Below are positions 18,999 to 28,306 of a stretch of DNA of 64,000 nucleotides, piece after piece. The stretch lies in NCBI RefSeq assembly GCF_003841465.1, contig NZ_REFZ01000010.1, forward strand, positions 90,371 to 154,370. Reading direction: 5' to 3'. Each line of letters starts with the position of its first letter. Positions within the stretch are counted from its first letter, which is position 1. The translations under genes were made by a program, and so were the position numbers. Below the pieces are notes generated by a model, which made no database searches, had not been told where the DNA came from, and saw only the letters and a list, made by a program, of their open reading frames with translations. Origin of the DNA: Natrarchaeobius oligotrophus. Lineage in GTDB: Archaea; Halobacteriota; Halobacteria; Halobacteriales; Natrialbaceae.

Positions 18999-20621
18999 TC
19001 AGTTCCCGAATCGATTCTTCATATCGAGCGTCTCGACCAGTTCCAGGTTCCGGTCGATGCTGTCCATCTCCTCGCGGAACTCGACGTGACAGGTGTCGAG
19101 CATCACCTCGAGCAGGTCGTCGTAGGGCCAGTCGTACTGGCTGGGGCCGGTGACGTTGTTGTAGGTACAGGAGAACTTCTGGTTGGGATAGAGCGTCCGG
19201 TACAGATAGGGGTTGTTGTGCATCGCCAGCCGGATGCCGTACGCCGACAGCGGCGCGTCGGTTCCTTCGAAAACACCCGGTTTGGCGTCGTCCGGCAACG
19301 CTACCTCGATGACGTCGCGCTGTGGATGACCCACGGAGTAGTTCTTCCGCTGGGCGTTGTCGTAGGAGAACTGATCCAGCCCGGTGGCCTCCTTCGACGG
19401 GCCGACCCACCAGATGATCGTACCACACAGCAACAGCGGTACGTCGGTGAGGTTCTCGAAGACCAGCGCCATGTCGAACTGCCAGCCGTCACCGTGGAGT
19501 TCCGCGGTGGCCTCGAGCGGCGCGTTCGCCGTGAAGCCGTCGCCGAGGGACTCGCCCGTGAGCGGGTGGACCTTGTCGATGGTGGCGTCGATGATCGGAT
19601 TGTCCGTGTTGGCGTACTGGCTGTCGCTGACGCCGTCGCTCCAGTCGTCGCGTTCGTGTGCCTGGTCGTGAACCAGATCGAACTCGTCGCCTCGCGGCCA
19701 CTCGTCCTGGACGAACACCGACGGATCGTTCGTCGCCGAGACCGGATCCGTCTGGGCCGTGAGACCGCCGCTCCGTCCGCTTCCGTCGTTGAACGGGATG
19801 TCTTCGGTCTCTTCGGCCAGGCCCGCCAGCCACGCCATGATCCGCGCGGAGTTCTCTCGCGACACGCCGTCGTCGTCGAAGCGCTGGACCAACTCGAGTC
19901 CCCGGTCGCCGAGCGCGTCGAGTTCCATCGAGCCGTCCCCGGCGTTGCTCTCGATCGCGTCGACGTCGGCGCCGAACTCGGTGGCGTCCGGGTGCAACTC
20001 GTTCTCGAGTAGCCCGGGGACGCCGCCTTCGGACTCTCTCGGGAAGAAGATTCGGTCGTACTCCGGGTAGAACTCCTCGAGGGTGGTGTCGGCTGTGACG
20101 TCGCTCTCGGGGTCGTCCTCCTCGTCGACAGTAACGGTCGTCGAATCGGTGTCGGTTTCGTCGTCGACGTCGGTAACGGTGAGTTCGACCTCGTATTCGC
20201 CTTCCTCGTCGTAGGAGTGGGTGACGCTCTCGCCGCTCGCTTCCGTGCCGTCGCCGAGGTCCCACGCGTAGCTGTCGATCTCGCCGTCCGACCCGCTCGC
20301 GTCGAACTCGATCTCGTCGCCGGGTTCGGGGCTCGGGTCGCTGACGGAGAAGCTTGCGGTTACGTCTTCGTTACCGTTGTCATCTTCGTCGACCTCCTCC
20401 CAGGGACCCCACCCGTTCGCGCCGGGTTCGTCACCCTGCGTCCACCACTGGGCCTCCCATATCGAGCCGTCGTGGGTGACGCGGTCGCCGTCCGTGTAGA
20501 CGACGTCGGGATCCCATTCGGGGTACTCCTCTGCACTGACCGTCCCGGTAACGCTGAGACCGGCCAGACCCAGAGAGAGTGTCGATGCGTTGTGCAGTAT
20601 CGTTCGGCGTGTTCGTTTCAT
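18999..20621 (-). CDS. Secreted CBM5/12-PKD protein with unrecognised C-terminal domain
   Basis: 540 residues from the start at 20621 (MKRTRRTILHNASTLSLGLAG), which begins a Tat signal. CBM5/12 covers about 32-78 and PKD about 87-166. From about 178 to 540 there is a domain I do not recognise. It opens LEEFYPEYDRIFFPRESEGG and contains DEFDLVHDQAHERDDW, GDGWQFDMALVFENL and LLLCGTIIWWVG. It also has HPQRDVIEVALPDD and a Cys-containing end (KFSCTYNNV, LDTCHVEFREEMD). Several His, Asp and Trp could form an active or metal site but no known motif fits. There is no GH18 DxDxE and no N-terminal His of an LPMO. The setting and chitin-binding module argue for a role on chitin or an associated polymer. 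Confidence 0.8.
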   Translation of the reverse strand: MKRTRRTILHNASTLSLGLAGLSVTGTVSAEEYPEWDPDVVYTDGDRVTHDGSIWEAQWWTQGDEPGANGWGPWEEVDEDDNGNEDVTASFSVSDPSPEPGDEIEFDASGSDGEIDSYAWDLGDGTEASGESVTHSYDEEGEYEVELTVTDVDDETDTDSTTVTVDEEDDPESDVTADTTLEEFYPEYDRIFFPRESEGGVPGLLENELHPDATEFGADVDAIESNAGDGSMELDALGDRGLELVQRFDDDGVSRENSARIMAWLAGLAEETEDIPFNDGSGRSGGLTAQTDPVSATNDPSVFVQDEWPRGDEFDLVHDQAHERDDWSDGVSDSQYANTDNPIIDATIDKVHPLTGESLGDGFTANAPLEATAELHGDGWQFDMALVFENLTDVPLLLCGTIIWWVGPSKEATGLDQFSYDNAQRKNYSVGHPQRDVIEVALPDDAKPGVFEGTDAPLSAYGIRLAMHNNPYLYRTLYPNQKFSCTYNNVTGPSQYDWPYDDLLEVMLDTCHVEFREEMDSIDRNLELVETLDMKNRFGN

Positions 20622-20998
20622 GATTGTGAGTTTCCGGGGTAGTAGCTCTCGTTCGTCGGAACGATCGTGCGCTCGGATGCGCCACCGTCCGTACCGAACG
20701 ACGGCGTTCCGACCGGCATCGGACCGGCGAGCGTCGTCGTCCCCATCGTGGAATAGCAGGTGACGAGTTCTGACGAACTCGATCCCGTCGGTTGGTGGCC
20801 GCATACGTCGTGATCGTCGACCCGAGCACAGCGATGTTTTATCTTCAATATGGTAAAATAATTACGGTAAATGTAATTAGATCATTACATATTTCGCTAG
20901 CTTCTACTCGTTCCCTGGGGAACCGATGGCTCGACAGGGACGAAAACGCACGGTTCACCGCGGGCGGGCTCGTAACCGACGCGAAGCTGCGCGTCGGC
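20622..20998 (-). promoter_or_regulatory. Promoter region of the 18999-20621 gene
   Basis: No gene is seen. AT-rich sequence lies at 20832-20895, and a perfect inverted repeat at 20871-20890 sits upstream of a TATA-like box near 20840-20856. Confidence 0.45.
20871..20890. repeat. Inverted repeat ATGTAAT-N6-ATTACAT
   Basis: Perfect 7-bp arms with spacer TAGATC, located just upstream of the likely TATA box of the CBM-PKD-unknown gene. It is a typical geometry for a dimeric regulator site. Function is inferred. Confidence 0.45.
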
Positions 20999-22495
20999 TT
21001 ACGGTTCTAATGCGTCGTTGACCGCGTCGACGAGCGTCTCGTTCGGATCGTGGCCCGACGCCCAGTACATCAGCGGATGGTCGTGTTCGGCAGCGTACTC
21101 GGCTTTGAGGCGGATCGACTCCTCGTCATCGTAGCCGAGCAGGTTCTCACCGTCGAACCGCCACGGCACCTTGGCCTCGGCGTCCCAGAATCGGTCGTAA
21201 TCGTCGAACTGCTCCTGAATCTCCGGATACGACGGAACGGCACCGGCGTCGGAAAACGGCTGGAACAGTCCGTCGTTCTCGTCGCGTTCGACGCCCGCGT
21301 ACTCCCGTCCGTAAAACGCCAGGCCGAGGACGAGGGCGCGTTTCGGCCACCCCTGGTCCAGCATGTACGTCATCGTGTTGTGGACCGACTTATCGGTCGG
21401 CGACTCCGGATTCGAGTACAACGGCGCGTTGTGATTTGTGTACTCGACCCAGTCCAGTCCGGGCGAGTGCATGTCGTAGGTCATCATCTTCGCGAAGTCG
21501 AGCACGTCGGCCAGAGCGTCGTGCTCGAGGATCTCGAGGTGTTCCTCGTGAGCCGAAAGCGCCGCCGTGAGGTAGTATTCGGTACCGTCCTCCGCGCCAG
21601 CGTCGTCGAACTGTCGTCGACACTCGGCCAGCAGCGCCGTGAAGTTCTCGGGGTCGTCGTCGTAGGAAATGAGATCGTCGGGACCGAACGGACCGGGATA
21701 CTCCCAGTCGATGTCGATCCCGTCGAGGTCGTGTTCGCGCATGAGCTCGACGCACTCGCTCGCGAACCGTTCGCGACTCTCGGCGTCGGCCGCGGTCTGT
21801 GGGAATCCGTCGGAGTTGCCCCAGCCGCCGATCGACAACAACGTCACCGCGCCGTCGACGCCGCCGACGTCCCACGGTGCCGACACCGATCCGTCGGCCG
21901 AGACGTCACCGAACGTTTGGATGACGTGCGTGACCTTCTCGGCGGGCGCAGGGCCCGCGAACTCGTAGGCCATGACCGGGTGCTCTCCGCCAGGCCAGCC
22001 TTCGTCGTCCTCGTCGACCGTAACGACGGTTTCGGTGCTGTTCCGGTCACCGTCGATGCCGACGACGGTCAACGTGACGTCGTACTCACCCTCGTCCTCG
22101 TAGGTGTGGGTGACGACCTCGCCTTCGGTCTCGGTTCCGTCGCCGAGGCCCCACTCGTAGCGTTCGATCTCGCCGCTCGAGTCGGAGCCGTCGAGGGTGA
22201 TTTCGTCGCCGGGATCGGGGCTCGCGTCGGAGACGTCGATCACGGCGTCCAGGTCGGGCTCGGCATCTTCGACCTCGTCCCAGGGCCCCCACTCGGTTTC
22301 TCCGGGCTCGTCGCCTCGGGTCCACCACCTGGCCTCCCAGATGGTTCCCTCGTGGACGACTCGGTCGCCGGACTCGTAGACCTCGTCCGGATCCCATTCG
22401 GGATACTTCGTGGCGACGCTGGTGGCACTAGCGCAGAGCAACAGTGCTGTTATTGACGATGCTGTACCGAGTACGGTACGTCGAGTTCGTTTCAT
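20999..22495 (-). CDS. Secreted compact GH18 chitinase (Tat-CBM5/12-PKD-GH18)
   Basis: 498 residues from the start at 22495 (MKRTRRTVLGTASSITAL). CBM5/12 covers about 30-75, PKD about 82-161 and a GH18 domain about 172-498. The GH18 domain is shorter than in the other classical copies: HPVMAYEFAG, LLSIGGWGNS and the full motif DGIDIDWE (E265). MMTYDMH follows on strand 6 and MYWASGHD at the end. The barrel entry is reduced, which may leave the active-site cleft more open. A cysteine at about residue 21 falls inside the signal (LLLCAS), but the context is a poor lipobox. The gene may be read with the upstream chitinase because no AT-rich promoter precedes it. Confidence 0.93.
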   Translation of the reverse strand: MKRTRRTVLGTASSITALLLCASATSVATKYPEWDPDEVYESGDRVVHEGTIWEARWWTRGDEPGETEWGPWDEVEDAEPDLDAVIDVSDASPDPGDEITLDGSDSSGEIERYEWGLGDGTETEGEVVTHTYEDEGEYDVTLTVVGIDGDRNSTETVVTVDEDDEGWPGGEHPVMAYEFAGPAPAEKVTHVIQTFGDVSADGSVSAPWDVGGVDGAVTLLSIGGWGNSDGFPQTAADAESRERFASECVELMREHDLDGIDIDWEYPGPFGPDDLISYDDDPENFTALLAECRRQFDDAGAEDGTEYYLTAALSAHEEHLEILEHDALADVLDFAKMMTYDMHSPGLDWVEYTNHNAPLYSNPESPTDKSVHNTMTYMLDQGWPKRALVLGLAFYGREYAGVERDENDGLFQPFSDAGAVPSYPEIQEQFDDYDRFWDAEAKVPWRFDGENLLGYDDEESIRLKAEYAAEHDHPLMYWASGHDPNETLVDAVNDALEP

Positions 22496-22793
22496 AGTCG
22501 TGTTCGTGGTTCGAAGAGGGTGGATGAATTCGCAGGGACGTCGACCGAATCCGGAGCGAATTCGGCCGGTGTGATGCGAAGAGCACGCTCGTCTTCTCCT
22601 CAGATCAGCCGTCGATCGGAGTGCAGCTGATCGGCTCGGTCCCGACGAAACGCAGCCGGACGTCACGGTTGCACGTCTCGAACGCACCACGTCGAATCGG
22701 AGACGTGAGCCGCTCGAGTCGTCGTTGATTCCGCTTTGCTGAATCGGCCGACGCTCCCGCCCGCCGGGACCGCCGGCGAACTGTTCGGTCGGT

Positions 22794-24536
22794 TCAGATG
22801 TTCTGGAGGATGGTGTCGAGCAGCGTCTCGTTCCAGTCCTGGGCGAGTTCCCAGAACATCACGCCCTGCATGCCGCGTTCTTTGGCGAACTCGACTTTCG
22901 CCTCGATGGCGGCCTCGTCGTCGTAGCTGATGAAGATCCCCTCGTCCTCGTTGACGAGATAGGGGACCTCACCCATCTCGTGACGGTTGACCTCCCAGTC
23001 GTCGTCGTCGCGCATGTTCTCCTCGATGTCGCCGAAGTCGAACGCGCCGGTCGCGTCCTCGTCGTCCTCGAGGATGTGATGCCAGGTTCCCTCGGGGAGA
23101 CCGCTGTAGTTCCCGCCGAGCTGGGGGGGACTCTGCCACTCGCCGACGGAGAAGCCGCGGCCGTAGAACGGCATGCCGAGCACGAGTTCGTCGTACTCCG
23201 CGGGGTCGGCCGGCGGATACTCCCACTGGCCGGGCCAGTAGCCCTCCTCGCCGTGGTTGCCCGCCCACAGCTCGTCGACTGAGTACTCCGCCCAGTACTG
23301 TTCGCCATCCGGGTAGACGTCACGGTCGTTCGTCGGATGCGTGTCGGGACCGTACAGCGGCGCGTTCAGGCCGATGGTGTCCATCCACTCGCCGGTGAAG
23401 TCGTAGGCCATGACGTACACCGAGTCGCAGATCTCGCCGATCTGATCGTGCCGGAGACCACCGGCGTTCCAGTCGGAACCGCCGTTTGCCACCGACAGGT
23501 AGTAGTACTGGCCGTCCTCGTCGGCCGCCTCGTCGAGCGCCTCGCGCAGGTCTTCGAGCAAGAGGACGTGAGTCTCGTAATCGTCGTCGTTGCCGCACTG
23601 GCACTGCCCCTGTTCGGGACCGGGGTGTTCCCAGTCGATGTCGACGCCGTCGAAGTTGTACTCGCGCATCAACTCGACGCAGTTCTGTGCGAACGTCTCG
23701 CGGGTGTCCGGATCCTCTGCGACGACGTGGAAGTCGTCGGACATGGTCCAGCCGCCGACCGAGAGGTGGAACCGACAGTCGACGTCGTCGGCCAGTTCCG
23801 CGAACTCCTCCAGGTTCTCCTCGTGGCTCTGGTGTGGAATGTCGAACTCCGTCTCGTCGTCCTCGGGCGGGAAGACGTTGCCCTGTGCGTCGAGATCGAT
23901 GAACGCGTACAGGACGTCGGTCACCTTATCGAAGGGGATGTCGCTCGGATAGTAGTCCTGCTCCTCGTTGGCCTTCCAGCCGGGGTAGTAGCCGACGACC
24001 TTGAAGTCGTCGCCCGGCCCCTCGATCTCGTCGGTGACGGTCAGTTCGAGCGACGCGGTGTCGGTGTCGCCGTCGGCGTCGGTCACCGTGAGTTCGACGG
24101 TGTACTCGCCCGTCTCGTCGTACGAGTGGGTGACGACCTCGCCGGAGGCCTCGGTGCCGTCGCCGAGGTCCCACTCGTACTCCTCGATGTCGCCTTCGGA
24201 GCCGGAGCCGTCGAACTCGACCTCGTCGTCGACTTCGACGCGTGTTGCACTCGCCGCGACGTTCGCTTCCAGTTCCGGCGGCTCGGGATCCGATTCGACT
24301 TCGTCCCACGGACCCCACTGGCCGCCCTCGCCGGGTTCGTCGCCCTGGGTCCACCACCGGGCCTCCCAGATCGCCCCGTCGTGGACGACCCGGTCGCCGC
24401 CAGTGTAGACCGCGTCGGGATCCCATTCGGGATACTCCTGGTCCTGTGCTGCTACCACCGAACTCGCGCCGAGTCCGGCGAATAAAATCGATGCCTTCGA
24501 TGCGTCGTTCAGTAGATCACGTCGTGATCGTTTCAT
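22794..24536 (-). CDS. Secreted GH18 chitinase, near-duplicate of the 5701-7449 catalytic domain
   Basis: 580 residues. The Tat signal is MKRSRRDLLNDASKASIL. CBM5/12 covers about 34-82, PKD about 92-168 and GH18 about 176-578. The catalytic domain carries VGYYPGWKANEEQ, SVGGWTMS, DGVDIDWE (E303), MAYDFTGEWMD and MFWELAQDW. It is almost identical at DNA level to 5701-7449 except for a few insert positions, such as the loop around GRGFSVGEWQSPP. The CBM and PKD modules differ between the two. Only 92 bp separate it from the upstream gene (24629-26443), with no clear TATA box, so co-transcription is likely. Confidence 0.95.
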   Translation of the reverse strand: MKRSRRDLLNDASKASILFAGLGASSVVAAQDQEYPEWDPDAVYTGGDRVVHDGAIWEARWWTQGDEPGEGGQWGPWDEVESDPEPPELEANVAASATRVEVDDEVEFDGSGSEGDIEEYEWDLGDGTEASGEVVTHSYDETGEYTVELTVTDADGDTDTASLELTVTDEIEGPGDDFKVVGYYPGWKANEEQDYYPSDIPFDKVTDVLYAFIDLDAQGNVFPPEDDETEFDIPHQSHEENLEEFAELADDVDCRFHLSVGGWTMSDDFHVVAEDPDTRETFAQNCVELMREYNFDGVDIDWEHPGPEQGQCQCGNDDDYETHVLLLEDLREALDEAADEDGQYYYLSVANGGSDWNAGGLRHDQIGEICDSVYVMAYDFTGEWMDTIGLNAPLYGPDTHPTNDRDVYPDGEQYWAEYSVDELWAGNHGEEGYWPGQWEYPPADPAEYDELVLGMPFYGRGFSVGEWQSPPQLGGNYSGLPEGTWHHILEDDEDATGAFDFGDIEENMRDDDDWEVNRHEMGEVPYLVNEDEGIFISYDDEAAIEAKVEFAKERGMQGVMFWELAQDWNETLLDTILQNI

Positions 24537-24628
24537 CGGTGTCTGTTAGTCGCGTGTTCGTCAGTTGTCCGGTGCTGTACGATGGCCGCTCGTGCGAACG
24601 AGCGTCGGAGTCGGCGGTTCGAACGGCG

Positions 24629-26443
24629 TCAGCCGTTCAGGTTGTCCCAGAGCGTGCCGATGAGGTCACCCTCGTAGGTGTCTCCGCCGATGGCCCACAG
24701 CATCGTCCCCCCGTAGGGCGACTGCCGGAGCCACTGCATCTTGGCTTCCATCGACTCCTGGGATTCGTAGCTGATCATCTCCCGGCTGTCGGCGTTCCAG
24801 GCCCACGCGGCGACCGCGTCCTCGTCGTAGTAAACCTCCCAGTCGGGGCTGTCCAGGTCGACGGAGTTGCTCCCACCGCGGCCGTCGCCCTCGAGGTCGA
24901 ACCACTCGAAGACGCCGCCAAGCTGGGAGCCGGGCTCGCCGAACGCCGGGTAGGAGCCGTCCATGCTGGCGTCCTCGCCTTCGCCCTCGAACTCCTGGAA
25001 AAGACCGTCGTCCTCGCCGGTGCCGACGTCGTCTTCGGGCGGCTGGACGTCGTCCCAGCTCCGGCCGTAGAACGGGACGGCCATGTTGAGCTGGTCGGGA
25101 TCCCAGCCCTGTTCCTCCCAGTACTGGAGTGCGTACTCGGCGTTCCAGGCGTCTGCTTCCTCGAACGGATCGTCCGGGTTCGGCTTCAGCGGAGCGTGGT
25201 GGCGGGTCGTCTCCGACCAGATTCCCGCGTAGTCGAACGTCATCACCAGGATGAAGTCCAGAAGCTCCGAGAGCTTCTCGTGCTCGAGTCCGTCGTTGCC
25301 GTCCTCGACGCCTTCGACGACGTCGGGGTTGGCCGAGACCGCAGCGGTGAGCTCGTAGGGCTCGTCGCGACCGACCTCCTGGGCGTGCTCGTCCAGGCGC
25401 TCGCGCACCGTCTCGCAAAGCAACGTAAAGCGCTCCTGGTCGCCCTCGCGGACGATGTTGCCGTCGCTCGGACAGACGCTGGCGGGTTCCTCGGCGTCTT
25501 CGGACGTACAGCCGCCGCCGCCGGGGAACTCCCAGTCGATGTCGATGCCGTCCAGATTGCCCCGCTCGATCCACTCGATGCAGTCCTCGGCAAAGCGCTC
25601 CCGGTTCTCCTGGGTCAGCGCCGCGTCGGAGAAGTACCGCGAGTCGCCCCAGCCGCCGATCGACAGGACGAACTTGGTGTCGTCGTGCTCGGCGGCGTGT
25701 TCGGCGAAGGTTCCGCCCTCGACGCCCTGCCACTCCTCCTCGGCCCAGAAGGCCTGCTGGCCGTGGGAGTCGCCGACGAGGTTGACCGAGCCGTCCGACT
25801 CGGGACGGGCGAACGCGTACTGCACGTGCGTGACCTGGTCGTAGGGGATGTCCGCCGGCACGAAGTCGCGGTCGTACTGCGCCCACTGGCGGTAGTACGC
25901 GACGACGCGCTTTTCGTCCGACGATGGACGGCCTGCCGTGATCCTGATCGAGTCGGTGTCGGTGTCGCCGTCTGCGTTCTCGACGGTCAGCGTCACGTCG
26001 TACTGGCCTTCGTCGAACGAGTGCGTGACGACCTCACCGCTTGCCTCCGTTCCGTCGCCGAACTCCCACTCGTAGGATTCGATCTCGCCTTCGGAGTCGG
26101 AGGCGTCGAACTCGACTTCGTCTCCGGGGTCCGGGAACTGATCGCTGACGGAAAACGACGCGGTCGGTCCCTCGGGCGGTTCCGGTTCGGGACCGTTGTG
26201 CTCTTCGATTTCCTCCCAGGGTCCCCACTCGTTTGCACCGGGTTCGTCGCCCTGGGTCCACCACTGGGCCTCCCAGACGTAGCCCTCGTAAATGACCCGA
26301 TCACCCCCCGTGTATACGGTGTCGGGGTCCCACTCGGGATACTCGTCGCTCTCGGCAGCGACGGCACCGCTGGCTCCGATTCCGGCCAGTAGCGCGGACA
26401 GTTTCGTTGCGTTACTCAGAACGGTTCGGCGTGTTCGTTTCAT
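24629..26443 (-). CDS. Secreted GH18 chitinase (Tat-CBM5/12-PKD-GH18)
   Basis: 604 residues, the largest chitinase here. Tat signal MKRTRRTVLSNATKLSAL and CBM5/12 (about 34-80) share 232 nearly identical bases with 7971-9392. PKD covers about 95-170 and GH18 about 178-602. The catalytic part resembles 495-2273: VVAYYRQWAQYDRDF, SIGGWGDSRYFSDAALTQENRERF and DGIDIDWE (E305). A Cys-containing insert follows (GGGGCTSEDAEEPASVCPS, about 308-326), then MTFDYAG and a terminal MLWAIGGDT. It is the first chitinase gene after the transporter locus. A TATA-like box (ATATTTTATA) at about 26518-26528 would start a transcript that could continue into 22794-24536 and perhaps further. Confidence 0.95.
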   Translation of the reverse strand: MKRTRRTVLSNATKLSALLAGIGASGAVAAESDEYPEWDPDTVYTGGDRVIYEGYVWEAQWWTQGDEPGANEWGPWEEIEEHNGPEPEPPEGPTASFSVSDQFPDPGDEVEFDASDSEGEIESYEWEFGDGTEASGEVVTHSFDEGQYDVTLTVENADGDTDTDSIRITAGRPSSDEKRVVAYYRQWAQYDRDFVPADIPYDQVTHVQYAFARPESDGSVNLVGDSHGQQAFWAEEEWQGVEGGTFAEHAAEHDDTKFVLSIGGWGDSRYFSDAALTQENRERFAEDCIEWIERGNLDGIDIDWEFPGGGGCTSEDAEEPASVCPSDGNIVREGDQERFTLLCETVRERLDEHAQEVGRDEPYELTAAVSANPDVVEGVEDGNDGLEHEKLSELLDFILVMTFDYAGIWSETTRHHAPLKPNPDDPFEEADAWNAEYALQYWEEQGWDPDQLNMAVPFYGRSWDDVQPPEDDVGTGEDDGLFQEFEGEGEDASMDGSYPAFGEPGSQLGGVFEWFDLEGDGRGGSNSVDLDSPDWEVYYDEDAVAAWAWNADSREMISYESQESMEAKMQWLRQSPYGGTMLWAIGGDTYEGDLIGTLWDNLNG

Positions 26444-27004
26444 TGATTATCGGTCCTCAGTGTCGATCTTCGAGTGCCGCATTCCGCTGCGGCCATTCGA
26501 GTATACTGGATCATGCTATAAAATATTATTCTAGCTTGTTAGATAATTTTAGTAGCTATCTTTCAAATGTTATCTAATTCACAATAGATCCCTAACATTT
26601 TGATGGACCGAAAGACGGCGTCTCGGTCACGGCTGACACGAAAGCCGAAATGCAACGAACGAACTGTTTCCCTTATCGGGCTAGCAGTTTCAAGCACCAC
26701 GGTTCGGTGTCATCATCCGACACGCTGTTCGAGTGACCGACAACCCACGAGACCGCACGCGACCACCGGGGCCGTAGACCATTCCTGTCATGCTACATCA
26801 CCCCATACGTTGTTCGGGTATCTCCCATACCGTAATAAATTTATTGGTTCTCTAAACGATAATATAATATTTTTCGGTGCCGATCGATCGTCGTGTTGAA
26901 TACGACGGAGAAATTCGATCGGAAAAACGAGACGGAATGGGACGTATCCGGGGTACCGAAAGTGCGGTCGACGCGTCAGCGAAAATACTCTCGTGACGGC
27001 GTGA
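26444..27004. promoter_or_regulatory. Promoter of the proximal chitinase genes and spacer to the ABC locus
   Basis: No gene is seen in 561 bp. AT-rich tracts at 26515-26600 and 26820-26880 stand out. The first holds the probable promoter of 24629-26443; the second lies just beyond the end of the ABC transporter operon. Confidence 0.45.
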
Positions 27005-28171
27005 TCAAGCCGTCTCGGCAGGGCTGCTGGTTTCGGGGACCGAGGTCGAATCGATCGGTTCGTCGCTGTGTTTGATCGCGTCGCCGGTTTCGGCGTCGAA
27101 CAGGTGCATCTTCGCGGCCGGTACGTGCATGTACAGCCGATCGCCGGCACTTGCACCCGTTTTCCCGTCGGTCGTGACCGTCACCGACTCGCCGCCGATG
27201 TCGAGATAGACGTTCGTCACGTCACCCATCGGCTCCGTGACGGTAACCTCCGTCTCGATGAGCCGATCGGGTTCGCCGTGGGTCTCGGGCGTATCCGTGA
27301 GTTCGATGTGTTCGGGTCGGATTCCAAGCACGAGATTCGGCGAGTCGATCTCGGCCGCTACCGAATCGGACACCGGGAGCGTAAACATCGAATTTCGTAG
27401 CGCTCCGTTCTCGAGGTCGGCCTCGACGGTGAGGAAGTTCATCGGCGGCGAGCCGAGGAAGCCGGCGACGAACTGGTTCGCCGGCCGGTGGTAACACTCG
27501 AGTGGCGTCCCGACCTGTTGGAGCTGTCCGTCGTTGAGGACGACGATGCGGTCGCCCATCGTCATCGCTTCCGTCTGGTCGTGGGTGACGTACACCGTCG
27601 TCACGTCCAGTTCGTTCTGTAGCTGTTGAAGCTCCGTGCGCATCTGTGCACGAAGCTTGGCGTCGAGATTCGACAGCGGCTCGTCCATCAGGAACACCTC
27701 CGGATCGCGCACGATCGCCCGACCGAGCGCAACGCGCTGTTGTTGACCGCCAGACAGCGCCTTCGGTTTGTCCTCGAGCAGTTCCTCGATACCCATCATT
27801 TCGGCGGTGTCCTCGACGCGTTCGTTGATCTCTTCTTTCGAGAGATCCGTCGACATCTTGAGCCCGAAGGCCATGTTCTCTCGCGCAGTCATGTGCGGGT
27901 ACAGCGCGTAGTTCTGAAACACCATCGCGATGTCGCGCTCTTTCGGTTTCTGGTCGGTGACGTCTTCGTCGTCGAACTGGATCGATCCTCCGGTCACCGT
28001 CTCCAGACCGGCCACACAGCGAAGCGTCGTCGACTTCCCACAACCGGAGGGACCGACGAAGACGACGAATTCTCCGTCGTCGATGGCGAGATTCAGATCG
28101 TCGACCGCGACGATCGACCCGCCGGGCGAGTTGTACTCCTTCGTCAGATTATCGATGATGACACGGCTCAT
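27005..28171 (-). CDS. ABC sugar transporter ATP-binding protein (MalK/UgpC type)
   Basis: 388 residues. This is the ATPase of a CUT1-type importer, facing the cytoplasm. Walker A is GPSGCGKST (about 38-46), the signature LSGGQQQR (about 139-146), Walker B VFLMDEPLSNLDA and the switch His VTHDQ. The C-terminal third (about 240-370) is the TOBE/regulatory domain typical of MalK/UgpC proteins. It is the last gene of the operon 31745-27005, 208 bp after the second permease. The spacer holds a 16-bp tandem repeat. By context it most likely powers import of GlcNAc, chitobiose or glucosamine oligomers. Confidence 0.93.
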   Translation of the reverse strand: MSRVIIDNLTKEYNSPGGSIVAVDDLNLAIDDGEFVVFVGPSGCGKSTTLRCVAGLETVTGGSIQFDDEDVTDQKPKERDIAMVFQNYALYPHMTARENMAFGLKMSTDLSKEEINERVEDTAEMMGIEELLEDKPKALSGGQQQRVALGRAIVRDPEVFLMDEPLSNLDAKLRAQMRTELQQLQNELDVTTVYVTHDQTEAMTMGDRIVVLNDGQLQQVGTPLECYHRPANQFVAGFLGSPPMNFLTVEADLENGALRNSMFTLPVSDSVAAEIDSPNLVLGIRPEHIELTDTPETHGEPDRLIETEVTVTEPMGDVTNVYLDIGGESVTVTTDGKTGASAGDRLYMHVPAAKMHLFDAETGDAIKHSDEPIDSTSVPETSSPAETA

Positions 28172-28306
28172 TTGTACTCATCTGGTTCGCGCGCATATTT
28201 ATAACTACCTAACCAGATACGATCCGAATCGAACTCGACGAATGTTTCGAGTAAGAGAATCAAGACACAGTGTATTTCTCTTTACGCACGCGCGTGCTAA
28301 GAATGC

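Noticed and set aside
18999..20621. Lytic polysaccharide monooxygenase
   Set aside because: No His directly after the signal peptide and no AA10 motifs; a CBM comes first.
20999..22495. Lipoprotein signal in the chitinase (Cys in LLLCAS)
   Set aside because: The residue before Cys is Leu rather than Gly or Ala and the signal continues beyond it, so a released protein is more likely.
24242..26392. A 716-codon plus-strand open frame
   Set aside because: Antisense shadow of two chitinase genes with biased composition and no recognisable domain.
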